Assembly: GCA_963573385.1 (NCBI GenBank)
Contig: CAUYLG010013923.1
Location: forward strand, 1-64,000
Length of the DNA: 64,000 nt
Source: Cacajao melanocephalus
Lineage: Eukaryota; Chordata; Mammalia; Primates; Pitheciidae
Direction of reading: 5' to 3'
The notes beneath the pieces are model-generated. The model was not told the origin of the DNA and made no database searches. It worked only from the letters and a program-made list of their open reading frames with translations. How positions within the stretch are numbered: position 1 is the stretch's first letter; every line of letters begins with the position of its first letter. Positions 13,717 to 26,105 of this stretch are shown piece by piece. Made by a program: the position numbers and the translations under genes.

Positions 13717-14355
13717 GTCACAACCAACACTTCCATAAGAAAATGTTAACAAGAAAAGCATAACAGATTTATTTTATCAAAGTTTTATGTGACACAATAG
13801 TCTTCAGAAATGAAGGCCCACAGACCCTAGGGAAAACTGTCCATTTTTATACTTAGATTTGATGAAGAATAGGCAGATATACAGAAATGTGATTGGGCAA
13901 AAAGGATATGACCTAGTGGTAATACACTGAGTAGGGAAATGCAGTAAGGCCTGTCTGCTGTTCTTCTTGACCTCTCGATGTAGTATTCTTTCCTCAAGGA
14001 TATAGGGCAAGACCCCTTTTAATATGAGGGTCTTGTGACCTACTATTAGACAAAGTAGGTCAGAAAATTTCTTTATGGCCAGCCTTTACACAGAAAGGTG
14101 GGAAAATGTCAGAATAATATTTCTAGGTTTTATGTCTGGCTTTTGGGGGAGAGGTTCTAATTTCTATGACTTACCTTGGTGAAAAGGAATTCTAGTTTCT
14201 ATGGCCTGCCTTAGGGGAAGAGGGGAAGAAGGAGAAAGAAGGGCAGGGGAAGGTCAGAAAGATCTTACATCTGAGTTCAAAGTATTTGCTTCAGTCCAAA
14301 GTACTGAGAATGCCAAAGTGCCATATTTTGAGAAATCATTTTCTGAGCCCCAACA
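13717..14355 (-). repeat. 5' LTR of the ERV1-like provirus
   Basis: Partner of the LTR at 5340-5967. On the minus strand it starts TGTTGGGGCTCAGAAAATGA and shows the same body order. It contains an extra repeat of a TTCTAGTTTCTATGGCCTGCC-like segment near 14150-14210, making part of the LTR locally duplicated. Confidence 0.75.
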
Positions 14356-14359
14356 ATCC

Positions 14360-15940
14360 TAATTTAAAATGTTAATTTATAGGATTCAACCTTTTTTATA
14401 TCAGAGATGCTAGCCGGATAGAGGTTTACAACAATGAATGAAAACAGAAAGTTTTGTTACTGTAGAACTCTTTCTGAGGAAGTCAAGAATATTTATGAGT
14501 ATGCCTTTTCTTCACAACTTAACTAAAGGTCTGTTAAAAAATATAATAGAGTTAGGCAGTATCTTTGAAATAAGGTAGCTCAAAAGTTCCCAAAGGTTAT
14601 TCCAAAAATAGTGTCACTACCAAAAAAGGTTCTATAATCATGTAAGTTTAGGAAATTCTCCCTGCTCTCTTCCCACTTTGGAGACACATATGATGACATC
14701 TAGTCCACGAAGTCCAGCAGGAGAGACCTCTTCAATTTCATAAACATATTTAACCACAAACACTTTATATCAATAGTGCCTAATAATAGCCTAGCAATCA
14801 GAACTAGTAATCATAATACTATATAGGCACTGTTGATCTGATATAAAACCCTTATTTTACAGATATTTTAAAAATTGAGAGTCACAGAAGTTAAATAGCT
14901 ATCTAGTTCAGAGACTCTAGCAGAGCCAAATGAACCCAATCTCCCAATTCCACCTTTCTTCCATGACTCATTCTTTACATGTCAGGCATTTAACCTAATC
15001 ACTACTTTGTAATTCAAAATTTCCCCATCCAGGCTCAAATATATGTTTGTTTGTTTTTTAAGCACACACTAATATATATTTTGAGTATATCCAAAGCTTA
15101 TCTGTGGCTAATTTTCTATAAGTTCCTTCTTGTTTATAAAATTTAAAACACTGAATCTGATAGCAAATAACCTGAGGCCTCTGTGATAAATGAGACAGGA
15201 CTTTGGGGCATTTCAACCAGCTTCCCCTGAGACTAGGTTTAAGACATCTCCATCTCATGTGAAGACTTAAATTGTGTTGTAGCAGCTTCAGTGAAATTCT
15301 TTTTAATTCCCATTTGAGATTTTTAAAAAATAATAGAGCTCTCATGCAGGCATTCAAGGCAGAATCCTTAATGAGGTAATGCAGGAGAAATGAATTCTGA
15401 AGGAAGATTTTCATGATTGGAAGAATCATGTGTCATACCTAATGTACATCTCAGGAATATTTTATTTAAAGCGAAATTAGTGAAGTATCAATCTTTGGAA
15501 TTTTACAAAAAATCATTTTATAACTTAACTGTTCCATTATTCCTGTCATCAGTAACTTCATTTTTCACATAAGAAGATCCCATATAAATATCCTGAATAT
15601 CTAAACCAATGTATTTCAGTGGCCAGAATATACTATACATCCAGGATTCACAACATTCACTTAAAGATGATTAGAGCAAATTTGTCAGTTCAAAACAGCA
15701 GTGATGTTTAGCTGCATTTGAGGGAATGTGATCTGAAGTACCACAGCAACTTTTCTTAAGCCCCAACTAATGCAAAGTCATGAAATGTACAGGTTCAGAA
15801 ACAGAGCTGATTGAGCAAAATACATATCCCGAAGAAGATTAACGGTCACTGAAGGAAGGTAAAAGACTTCTTGTATGGTGTTATTTGACATAGTGTTACA
15901 CAAAAGTGATCTATGATGTCTTCAATAACAACAACCATGA
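14360..15940. other. Mostly unassigned intronic sequence, possible weak MIR near 14760-14990
   Basis: Near 14860-14920 a CTTATTTTACAGATATTTTAAA stretch followed by a GTTAAATAGCT stretch resembles the MIR core, but divergence is high. The rest holds no gene or repeat I can name. Confidence 0.4.
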
Positions 15941-15942
15941 CA

Positions 15943-16195
15943 AAATAATGGCTAACACCATCTAATGCTCACTGTGTAGCAGGCACAGTTCTAAGCACTT
16001 TCTATATAATCACTCATCTTATTTTCATAACAACTCCATGAAATAGTACTACTATTATCTCCACTTAACACTTACTGAAACTGAGACACAGAGAGTTTAA
16101 GTAACTTGCGAAAGGTCACACAGCTAGTAAGAAACACACACAGGTTAGATCTGAATCCTGAAAGTCCAGCTCTAAAATCAGCAATGTCTGAGTCT
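15943..16195 (+). repeat. MIR SINE
   Basis: Well preserved: GGCTAACACCATCTAATGC, TGTGTAGCAGGCACAGTTCT, AAACTGAGACACAGAGAG and AAGGTCACACAGCTAGTAAG occur in MIR order. Confidence 0.88.
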
Positions 16196-16803
16196 TACTG
16201 AATGCCAGACACTATGAGAGGTTCTTTCTTGCATTACCTCATTTAAATATGCTTCTTTAACTTTACTTTTAGGATAAAATCAACGTTAAAATGTTTTTCT
16301 CTTTCATTTACACATCGGTATGGCTTGTGAATATATCCTTGAATTTATCAATGAATCTCCAATACAATTAAAACCAGCAGTGTTCCACCTGAAACCTTAA
16401 AGCATTATTCTTTGCATTGTGTAAGTTAAAAAAAACTGTTTACTTTCTACTTCTCTAGACTTTCCTGAGTAAGCAGCTATGGGTAGTAAAGCACAGAGGA
16501 GAGATATCTCAGGATCCAGCTCGCCTAATGAGGGAGCTGCAAAAGACAGCAAGGAAGGCGTTCAAGTAATGAGTTTGCAAGCTGTCTAGTGATAACTTGA
16601 GCCAATGGGAATGCCCTTGGGATGTGTCCTATGCTTAATTCAAATTTCTGTAGCACAGCATGGCATCCTTGAACTGGGTGAAACCTCTTTGTAGCATTAA
16701 CACCAATCTTTCCTAAGTAATGTTAGCCACTTGTACCTCAGTGGGGCTAATCTTCAAGTAATTTCTATTATTGAGTAAAGAAGGCATTCTCAACTGTTAA
16801 TAA
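16196..16803. other. Unassigned intronic sequence
   Basis: No gene or repeat recognised. A stretch at 16190-16260 (GAATGCCAGACACTATGAG) may be a small further MIR-like piece. Confidence 0.4.
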
Positions 16804-16817
16804 AAAGTCAAAACATA

Positions 16818-17483
16818 ACAGATGCTGGAAAGGTTGTGGAGAAAAAGGAACACTTATGCCAATGCTGCTGGTAGGAGCATAAATTAGTTCAACCATCGTG
16901 GAAGACAGTGTGATGATTCCTCAAAGACCTAAAGTCAGAAATACCATTCGATGCAGCAAGCCCATTACTGGGTGCATATTGAAAGACTATAATTGTTCCA
17001 TTACAAAGACACATGCACACATATGTTCACTGCAGCACTATTCACAATAACAAAAACATGGAATCAACCTAAATGCCCATAAATGATGCAATGGATAAAG
17101 AAAATATGGTACAGATACCCCCATAGAATACTATGCAGCCATAAAAAAAAATGAGATCATGTCCTTTGCAGGGACATGGATGGAGCTGGAGGCCATTATC
17201 CTTAGGAAAACAAATACAGAAACAGAAAACTAAGTATTGCCTGTTCTCACTTGTAAGTGGGAGCTAAATGATGAGAACATATAGACACATAGAGGAAAAC
17301 AAGGCACACAGGGGCTTATCAGAGGGTAGAGGGTAGGAGGAGGGGGAGGATCAGAGAAAATAACTAATAAATACTAGGCTTAATACCTGGATGATGAAAT
17401 AATCTGTACAACAAACTCCCACTACACGTTTACCTGTGTAACAAACCTGCACATCCTGTACATGTACCCCTAAATTTAAAATT
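16818..17483 (+). mobile_element. 5'-truncated LINE-1 3' end with 14-bp target duplication
   Basis: Starts at ACAGATGCTGGAAAGGTTGTG in the late ORF2 region and runs through the 3' UTR to the CACATCCTGTACATGTACCCC end. Flanking copies of AAAGTCAAAACATA at 16804-16817 and 17484-17497 are a perfect 14-bp target-site duplication. There is almost no poly(A) tail left. The sequence matches a primate L1PA-type copy. Confidence 0.9.
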
Positions 17484-17497
17484 AAAGTCAAAACATA

Positions 17498-17774
17498 TGC
17501 ATGGAAAAAAAAACTGTTCTGCCAATGCTTGAAACTCAGCATACTCCAAATTGAATTGATCCTATCCTATTCCAAAAAGCCAACTCTATTTTCAAAGTTT
17601 TCTAAATATCCCAGATTTAAATATAAGTTTCTTTGACTCCTAAACTTTGTTTTTCACTTTTCCTATTAACCAGTCACTGGAACCCATCATTTATTTATTT
17701 TTCTTCACAGTGCCTCTTAGTTTATCTTTCCTTTCTGCTTTCAAGGCAAAACAGCATACTTGGAAATCCATAGA
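17498..17774. other. Unassigned intronic sequence
   Basis: Short AT-rich interval between an L1 and an Alu with no recognisable feature. Confidence 0.5.
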
Positions 17775-18057
17775 GGCTGGGCATGGTGGCTCACACCTGT
17801 AATCCCCACACTTTGGGAGTCCAAGGTGGGCAGATCACCTGAGATCAGGAGTTCAAGACCAGCCTGGTCAATATGCAAAACCCCGTCTCCACCAAAAATA
17901 AAAAAGTTAGTCAGGCATGATGGTGCATTCCTGTAGTCCCAACTACTCAGGAGACTGAGATAGGAGAATTGCTTGAACCTGGGAGGGTGGAGGTTGCAAT
18001 GTCCTGAGATCATGACACTACACTCCAAAAAGAAAGAAAGAAAGAAAACAAAAAGAA
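17775..18057 (+). repeat. Alu SINE with deletion near the 3' end
   Basis: Begins GGCTGGGCATGGTGGCTCAC. Both arms are present, but the usual segment after CTACACTCCA is missing, and the tail is an AAAG repeat. Confidence 0.9.
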
Positions 18058-18129
18058 ACCCCACACATAGGAGTTGATGTAGGTCCTTGATTTTCCATGT
18101 ACTAACTGTAGAAAACAACAGCAACAAAA

Positions 18130-21100
18130 AAAAAGGAAGGAATTCTCAGTAGAGGATCACGTACAAAGGGAACCCCATCAAGCTAACATAGACCTTTCAG
18201 TTGAAATCTTACAAGCCTGGAGAGATAGGCAGATTATTTTCAACATTCTTAAAGAAAAGAGATTCCAGTGAAGAATTTAATATCCTGCCATGTTAAGCTT
18301 CATAAGCAAAAAAAGAAAAATAATAAATAAAACTTCTTCCAGACAAGCAAGCACTAATGGAATTTGTTACCACTAGACCAGCCTTACAAGAGATCCTTAA
18401 GGAAGCTCTAAACATGGAAATGAAAGAAAAATACCTGCTACCACAAAAGCACACTAAGGTATATAGTCTTTAGACGCTAAAAAGCAAACACACAAGAGAA
18501 ACTACAAAGCAAGCACCTAATTACTTCACAATAAGATCCAAACCTCACACTGATATCAATATCAGTATTAAATGTATATTGTCTAAATATCCCCACTTAA
18601 AAGTCACAGAGAGGCAAATTGGATTAAAAAAAAACAAGACCCATCTGTCTGCTGTCTTCAAGAGAGACATCTTAAATATAACCACACTCATAAGCTCAAG
18701 GTAAAGGGTTAGAGCAAGATCTACTATGCAAACAGAAAACAAAAAAGAGCAGGGGTCACTATCCTTGTATCACATTAAAAGGACTTTAAACCAACAACAG
18801 TAGAAAAGGAGAAAGAAGGGCATTACATGATGATAAAGGGTTCAATTAATGAGAAGACTTGACTATTCTAAATATATATAGAACCAACATTGGAGATCCA
18901 GATTCATAAAACAAGTATTTAGAGCTGCAAAAAGACTTAGCCACACAATTAAAATAGTGGAGGACTTCAACATCCCACTGACAGCATTAGACAGAGCACT
19001 GAGGCAGAAAACTAACAAAGAAATTCTAGACTTCAATTTGACTCTTGACCAATTGAATCTAATATACTTCTACAGAATACTCCACCTATGAACCACAGAA
19101 TATACATTCTACCCATCTACACGTGGAGCATACTCCAAGATCAACCACACGCTTGGCCATAAAGCAAGTCTCAATAAAAACAAAAATTTGAAATCATACC
19201 AACTATACCTATGGACCAGAGTGGAATAAAAATAGAAACTGTTATCCTAATGATCTCTTAAAACCACACAATTATATGAATATTAAACAACTTTCTGCTA
19301 AATGACTTTTGGGTAAATAACGAAAGGCCGAAATCAAAAAACTTTTCTAAAATAAAAACAGATATACAACATACCAAAATCTCTGGGATGCAACAAAAGC
19401 ACTGTTAATAGGAAAGTTTATAGCACTAATTTTCTACTTCAAAAAGTTAAAAAGATCTCAAATTAACAGTGTAATATCACACTAAGAGGAACTAGAAAAC
19501 AAGAACAAGCTAATCCCAAAGGTAGCAGAAGAAAAAAATTAACTAAAATCAGAGCAGAGCTAAATAAAATCGAGACCCAGAAATTCATAAAAAAGATTCA
19601 ATGAAATAAAAAATTGTTTTTTTAAAGGATAAACAATTCAAAAAAACAATAGACCTCTAGGTAGATTAACAAAAACAAAGAGAAGAACCCAATGAACACA
19701 ATCAGAAATGACAAAGGTGACATTACAACCGATTCCACAAAAATACAAAAGATCCTCAGGAACTGTTATTAACACCCCTATGCACATAAACTCGCAAATC
19801 TAGAGGAAATTGATAAATTCCTAGAAAAACAAACCTCCCAAAACTGAATCAGGAAGAAATTGAAACCCTAAACAGACCAATATCAAGTTCCAAAACTAAA
19901 TTAGTGATAAAAAAAACTTTGACCAGGTAGATTAGCACCTGAATTCTACCAGATATGCAAAGAAGACCTGGTACCAATTCTACTGAAACTATTCCAAAAA
20001 ATCAAAGAGGAAGACTGCTGCCTATCTCTTTCAATGAAACTAGTATCGCTGTGATACCAAAACCTGTCAAAGACACAACAACAACAACAACAACAAAGTA
20101 AAACTACAGGCCAATATCCCTGATAAACATAGATGCAAAAATGCCCAGCAAAATACTAGCAAACTGAATTCACCAGCACATCAAAAAAAGCATTTTACTA
20201 TGATCACACAGCCTTCATTCCTGGGAAGCAAGGTTGGCTCAATATACACAAATCAATAAATGTAATTCACCACACAAACAGAATTAAAGACAAAAACTAT
20301 ATGATCATCTTAGTAGATGCAGAAAAAGCATTCAATAAAATCCAACATTCCTTAATGATTAAAAAAATCCATCAAAAAACTAGGCATCAAAAGAACCTAC
20401 CTTAAAATAAGAGTCATCTATAACAAACCCACAGCTAACATCATTCTGAACAGGGGAAAAAAATTGAAGCATTTTCCTTGAGAACTGGAATTAGATCAAT
20501 AATGCTCACTCTCACTACTCCTGTTCAACACAGTGCTGGATGACCTAGCCAGAGAAATCAGGCAAGAGAAAGAAATAAAAGGCACCCAAATAGGAAAAGA
20601 GGTCAAACTCTCTTCTTACTGATGATATGATCCTATACATAGAATACCCTAAAGGCTCATGGAACTGGTAAACAACTTCAATAAAGATTCAGGATATTAA
20701 ATTAATGTATAAAATATAATAGCATTTCTATAAACTAATAACATTTGGCTCTTATCTGAGAGCCAAATAAAGAATGCAATCCCTTTTACTATGGCCACCA
20801 AAAAATAAAATATCTAGGAATACATCTAAGCAAGGAGGTGATAGATCTCTTTCAGGATAACTATAAAACATGGCTGAATGAAATCATAGATGACATAAAC
20901 AAATAAAAAAAAATTCGATGCTCATGAATTGGAACAATCAATATCATCAAAATGTTCATACTGCCCAAAGCAATCTACATTTTCAGTGTGATTTCTACCA
21001 AACTACCAACATTATTTTTTCACAGAACTAGAAACAACTATTCTAAAATTCATATGGAACCAATAATGAGGGTGAATAGACAAAGCAATCCTAAGGGAAA

Positions 21101-22512
21101 AAAACCAAAGTTGGAGACATCGTACTACTCAACTTCAAACTATGCTATAAAGCTATAGTAACCAAAACAGCATGGTACTGCTATAAAAATAGACACAAAG
21201 ACCAAGGGAACAGAATAGAGAACCCAGAAATAAAGCCACACGTCTACAGTCATCTGATTCTTGACAAAGTCCACAAAAGTAAGCAGGGAGGAAAGGACCT
21301 CTTATTCAACAAATGGTGCTGGAAAAATTGGCTAGCCATATGCAAAAGATTGAAACTGGACTCCTACCTTTCACCACATACACAAATTAACCCAAGATGG
21401 ATAAAAAACTTAAATATAAGACTTTTAATTGTAAAAATCCTAGAAGAAAAGCTGGGAAACACCTTTTTAGACATCAGCCTTGAACAAAGAGTGTATGGCC
21501 ATGTCCTCAAAAGCAATTGCAACAAAAACAAAAATTGGCAATTGAGACTTAATTAAAGAGCTTCTGCAGAGCAAAAGAAACAATCAATAGAGTGTACAGA
21601 AAACCTACAGAATTGGAGAAAATATTCACAAACTATGCCTCTGACAAAGGACTAATATCTAGAATCTATCAGGAACTTAAATCAACAAGCAAAAAGCAAA
21701 TAACACCATTAAAAAGTGGGCAAAGGACATGAACAGACACTTCTGAAAGGAATGTATACAAGTAGCCAACAAACATTTTAAAAAAAGCACAACATCACTG
21801 ATTATCAGAGAAATGCAAATCAAAACCACAATAAAATACTATCTTATACCAGTCAGAATGGCTATTGTTAGAAAGTAAAAAAATAGAAGTTAATGAGGCT
21901 GAGGAATAAAGGGAATGGTTGTACACTGTATGAATGTTAATTACTTCTGCCACTGTGGAAAATAGTCTGGAGATTTCTCAAAGAACTAAAACTGGAGCTA
22001 CCATACAACCCATTATTGGGTATATACCAAAAGAAAAATAAATTGTTCAACCAAAAAGAAACCTGAGCTCATATGTTTATCACAGCACTATTCACAATAT
22101 AAAAACATGAAATCAACCCAGGTGCCCATCAATAGTAAATTTGATAAATAAATGTGATACATATACACCATGGGATACTATGCAGCCATAAAAAAGAATA
22201 AAATCATGTTCTTTGTAGCAACATGAATGCAGCTGAAAGTCATTATTCTAAGCAAATTAATGCAGAAACCGAAAACCAGATATCACCTGTTTTCATAAAG
22301 TGGGAGTTAAATCATGGGTACACATGAACACAAAAATGGGAACATCAGACACTGGGGAGGGAAGGAGAGAGGTGGGTAAAGGCTGGAAAACTTTTTGGTT
22401 GCTATGTTTACTATCTGGGTGTTAGGATTAATCATACCCCAAGCCTCAGCTTCACACAATATATTCTTGTAACAAGCCTGCACATGTATCCCTGACTCTA
22501 AAATTAAAAAAT
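18130..22512 (+). mobile_element. 5'-truncated LINE-1, 4.4 kb, ORF1 end plus most of ORF2 and 3' UTR
   Basis: Begins in late ORF1 (CAAAGGGAACCCCATCAAGC), passes the ORF1/ORF2 gap near 18450, and contains endonuclease and reverse-transcriptase regions. A relic of the catalytic motif reads LTDDMILY near 20614-20640, so the usual FADD has become LTDD. It ends near CACATGTATCCCTGACTCT. Many stops and indels mean no protein can be made. Divergence suggests an L1PB/L1MA-age copy, older than the one at 31.4-35.7 kb. Confidence 0.87.
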
Positions 22513-22629
22513 GGAATGTTTATTTTATAAAATAAAATTATAAATGTTTTATAAAATAAAACATTTATTTTAAAACGTTTTAAAAAACACTTGTACATTT
22601 ATCACTATCAAGTCTCCTCGCTTCTTTAG
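22513..22629. other. AT-rich tract with imperfect palindrome
   Basis: Two copies of TTTTATAAAATAAAA occur within 40 bp just after the L1 end. ATGTTTTAT (22544-22552) and ATAAAACAT (22556-22564) form a perfect 9-bp inverted repeat with a 3-base spacer. Confidence 0.6.
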
Positions 22630-22755
22630 TTGCTATTGTTTGTCTCCACTACTCGAATGCAAAATTTATATCACTGCATCCTTCTTACTTAAAACAGTAT
22701 CTGACACACAGCAAGAAAAGAATAAATACATATTAAAGGAATAACAACTGAAGAA
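22630..22755 (+). repeat. L2 3' end fragment (probable)
   Basis: Resembles the L2 3' end: CACTACTCGAATGCAAAA, then a GTATCTGACACACAGCAAG stretch and AATAAATACATATTAAAGGA. Confidence 0.55.
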
Positions 22756-24532
22756 CGAGAGTGATAAGAATTGTAGCTGTCCATGATACAAATGCTGGTT
22801 TTAGGATTCTCTTTAAAAACAAACATAGTTGATTTCCAGTCTTACCAACTTCATGATAACAATGCAGCTGGTGTAAATTAATATACATAATATACATAAA
22901 CATAAATACTTCTGGAAAAAGTCAAGAAGTAAAGAAAATGTTCATAGGAGAGGACGAGAATATAGAGGTTTTGCTTATCACAGAGAGTAGTGAGTAAGAA
23001 AAGTAATGGAAAGTGAGTCCAATAAGAGTAATAAAAGGGTAATGATAGCAGAGAACTGGTTTCTACTGGTGGCTGAGGTGTAATAGGATTAGTTCAGAAA
23101 GCCTCTTTGTGGAACATGGACACTTGGTTCTATGCTTTGGTCTGCCACACATCAGGCAGCTTCTTACTCAGATAGCCCCCCAAGGAATGGCTGAAATTAG
23201 GGCATTTGTGATCATCAACTAAAAGATACCTACATCTTTCTATGAGGTGTATGAGACTGCTATATTGACTATACGGTGATGTGTTTTCTTCTATATCAAA
23301 ATGAAATGCTCTAACCTAAGAAAAACAGGTTACATTAAGAACTGAAATATATATTTTTTAGTTTTCTGAGCTAAATATATGTTGCCAAAACACAAAACAA
23401 TTTAAGAGCAAATTACAAATTTAATTATCATAAAACAACCAGCTCCTAAAATAACACCTTTTCAATATATTTTGGGTAGCCAGAGGTCCACCACTGTCAT
23501 GAAAAATGGCACATCAAAGGTGTTTAACATTCTGTAATTTATTCTCCACATCCAGGTGACAATGACAAATTGCTCAAGTTCCCTCCTTGTTTTTGCATCA
23601 TTACTACATGTTTGAAAAATCGATATATCACTTGCAGCCAAGGATTACAAATGCAGCCCACATCCTTTCACTTTCTTTCTTCTTTCCCCCTCTATCATAC
23701 CATTTCCCTCTCATCATTGTTTACCTATTCTTTCCTTTCCATCTTTACTGGTTCTCTCCCTGAGACCACATTTCATCTTCTTCATGACCACCCCAATCTC
23801 TTATCTCACAATTTAACAAGAAGCAATTATTTACCCACCTTTACAATAGGCCAAGCTCCTAGCCATGAGGAGGCCACAGGGCCCGACTGGCACACACTGG
23901 AGCAAATGGAAAACCATCCTGGGAATCTAGGGTTTGGCAAGGAGCAGGATATGAGGGAAGAGGCATATGAAAAAGAAGAGCATGGACAGGGCCTGAGCAG
24001 TACTGCACTGCAGGGTCACACAGAAGGGTGAGGTGCATTATTATCCTGAGGTACATAAACATACCAGAAATAAAGAACAAGGTTTGTGATGTCTTTCATC
24101 TTTTTATGATTGTTTCTCCCTTCTACTATAAACATGCACTGGCCATTCATAGGATATAAGAAGATAATAGATACCACTTTCCCTTTGCTCTCAAAAATTC
24201 CCTTATACTCCCCAATAATTTTACTTGTTTTTGGAATGTTAGAGCCTGATAAGTAGAACAAAATTTCAGTTTGGCCACAGACTCAAAGCAAGAAATAGGA
24301 CTCCTTGAAGTTCATTTGAAATAAATATAGCTTTATTTTTGCTGCTATAGCAACTATAAAATAGATGAAATATTTATTGACATATGCAGAAAACATAACA
24401 TTTTATTAATACACAATTGAGATGTTATTTACCTTTTACAGTTACTAATTAATGGGTTATTAGTCATTTTTAGAACATGTATATGATAGAGCAGTAATTA
24501 AAACAAAAAGAAAAATTCAATGCATTTGTAAG
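22756..24532. other. Unassigned intronic sequence
   Basis: Non-repetitive as far as I can tell. A pyrimidine-rich part at 23670-23800 gives a 153-codon open frame (23570-24031) with no similarity that I recognise and no splice context that I trust. No RNA gene seen. Confidence 0.45.
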
Positions 24533-24745
24533 CTATAATAAAGGCTAATGTTTATTATGTGCTAGGTTTTCTGTTAGGCACTTGACATTTATCAATTCAT
24601 TTAATCCTCACAAAACAATGTAGTGTTGGAATTATCCTCATTTTACAGATGGGGAAATGGAGGGCGATTCAGAGAGACTGAGAATATTGTTAATAAGTGA
24701 TAAAGTCAAAATTAGTATGCAGACTGCCAAAGAACTCACATTTGC
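24533..24745 (+). repeat. MIR SINE
   Basis: Contains AAGGCTAATGTTTATTATGTG, CATTTAATCCTCACAAAACA and the core CATTTTACAGATGGGGAAA in the expected order. Confidence 0.82.
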
Positions 24746-25157
24746 CAAAAACCAAAGGTGCTTTTAACACTATTTCAGCATATCTCCCTACAAGGTCACC
24801 AAAGGAAACTTCAGAATTCAACAGACATAGCCTGAGGGCCTGCTGCATGCAATGCACACAGCAGAGAGTGCAGAGATCATAAACAGTTGTCAGACACAAA
24901 CGTTATCATCTAAAAGAAGAGATAAAACATGTATATAAATAGCTATAAAAAAGGCAGAAAGTCTCAGTTATCAAAAATAATTTTTTTGCATGTTTAGAGA
25001 AAGAGGGTTATTTCTGGTGGAGAGGATTAAACAAGACTTTAGGAAGGAAATAGCATTTGAGTTGGACTTTACAGTTTATAAAATTAATGGTTTTGTACCA
25101 ACTACTTGCTCACTGACATTTGGAAGAAGTACCTGTCTCACATTCCACGAAGAATGT
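24746..25157. other. Unassigned sequence, possibly a further old repeat
   Basis: A stretch near 25010-25080 (AGGAAGGAAATAGCATTTGA) is reminiscent of old mammalian repeats whose consensus includes a GGTGGCATTTGAGCTGGG-like motif. Too diverged for a name. Confidence 0.35.
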
Positions 25158-25481
25158 ACAGTCATGCATCACTTAAGGATGGTGATACATTTTTGAGAAA
25201 TGTGTCATTAGGTGATTTATTCATAGAGTACACTTACACAAACGTAAATGGTACAGCCTACTACACACCTACGCTGTATAGTGTAGCCTATTGCTCCTAG
25301 GCTACAAACCTGCACAGAATGTTACTATACTGAGTACTGTAGACAGTTGCCTACAGTGTTAATCATTTGTGTATCTAAACATGGAAAAGGTGCAGTAAAA
25401 ATGCAGCATTATAACCTTAGGAGCCCATCATCATATACATAGTACTTCATTGACTGAAATGTCATTAGGCAGTTTCTGACC
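25158..25481 (+). mobile_element. Palindromic non-autonomous DNA-transposon-like element
   Basis: About 320 bp starting ACAGTCATGCATCACTTAAG and ending near GTCATTAGGCAGTTTCTGAC. The two ends are imperfect inverted repeats of each other. The interior has the memorable CTATTGCTCCTAGGCTACAA segment, which I know from a common mammalian DNA-transposon family whose name I cannot give with confidence. It has no coding capacity. Confidence 0.65.
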
Positions 25482-25751
25482 ACGTCTCATTTAGAAATTT
25501 GTTACTAAAAATCCAGAGTGGTTCTACACCAACCCTAATATGGTTTCAGTTTCTGAGAACTGTGTTTAACATCTTAAAAAATATCTGTGAAATTTTGAGC
25601 TTTGAACTTAAAAGTTTGAAAACTTGCAATCTAGATCTGATTATATGTGGAAAATACTCTAAATTATTGTCCACAGATTTGTTGCCTTTTTCTTTCATTT
25701 TTCTGTACAGGATAAAACATTTTGCCACCTGACAATATTTCCAAATAGACC

Positions 25752-26105
25752 CTTATTGCCTTAATCTGTTCTATGTTGCTATTAATATAACAGAATACTT
25801 CAGACTGGGTAATTTATTCAAAAATTAGAGATTTATTTGGCTCACAGTTCTGGGGGATGGGAGGTCCAAAGTCAAGGGGTCCACATCTTCTGAGGACCTT
25901 CTTGTTGTGTTATCCCATGGCAGAAAGCATCACATGGCGAGAGAACAAGAGCAGAGGGAGCCAAACTTATGTTTTATCAGAAACCCATTCCTGCAATAAT
26001 AGCATTAATCCGTTCATGAGGGCAGAGCCCTCGTAACCTAATCACTGCTTAATGGTCCCACCTCTTAATACTTAATGGGTGGGACATTCTGATGTGGATC
26101 TTATT
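25752..26105 (-). repeat. MLT1-type MaLR LTR, minus strand
   Basis: Reverse-complement landmarks of MLT1 are present: GACTGGGTAATTTATTC near 25804, GGCTCACAGTTCTGGGGGAT, CATTCATGAG-like GTTCATGAGGGCAGAGCCCT and TGGTCCCACCTCTTAATACT. Confidence 0.8.

Larger units (their letters stand above)
5340..14355 (-). mobile_element. Old ERV1-like provirus, minus orientation, interrupted by Alu and L1
   Basis: Two related LTRs (5340-5967 and 13717-14355) in the same minus orientation bracket about 7.7 kb. Read on the minus strand, both start with a GGCTCAGAAAATGA-type motif and carry an AATAAA signal followed by TGTTATGCTTTTCT near the 3' end. The outer flanks are ATCA (5336-5339) and ATCC (14356-14359), a near-match 4-bp duplication. 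The interior has no long open frame in either orientation, and I could not assign gag, pol or env by eye. The LTRs differ at about one base in five, so the copy is old. The style resembles the MER57/MER4 group of ERV1, but the family is not certain. Confidence 0.7.

Noticed and set aside
17741..18127. 128-codon minus-strand open frame
   Set aside because: It is mostly the antisense of an Alu (recognisable Alu-derived peptide such as CNLHPPRFKQFSYLSLLSSW), not a gene.
23570..24031. 153-codon open frame on the plus strand
   Set aside because: It lies in pyrimidine-rich, low-complexity DNA, has no family motif and no convincing splice or promoter context.
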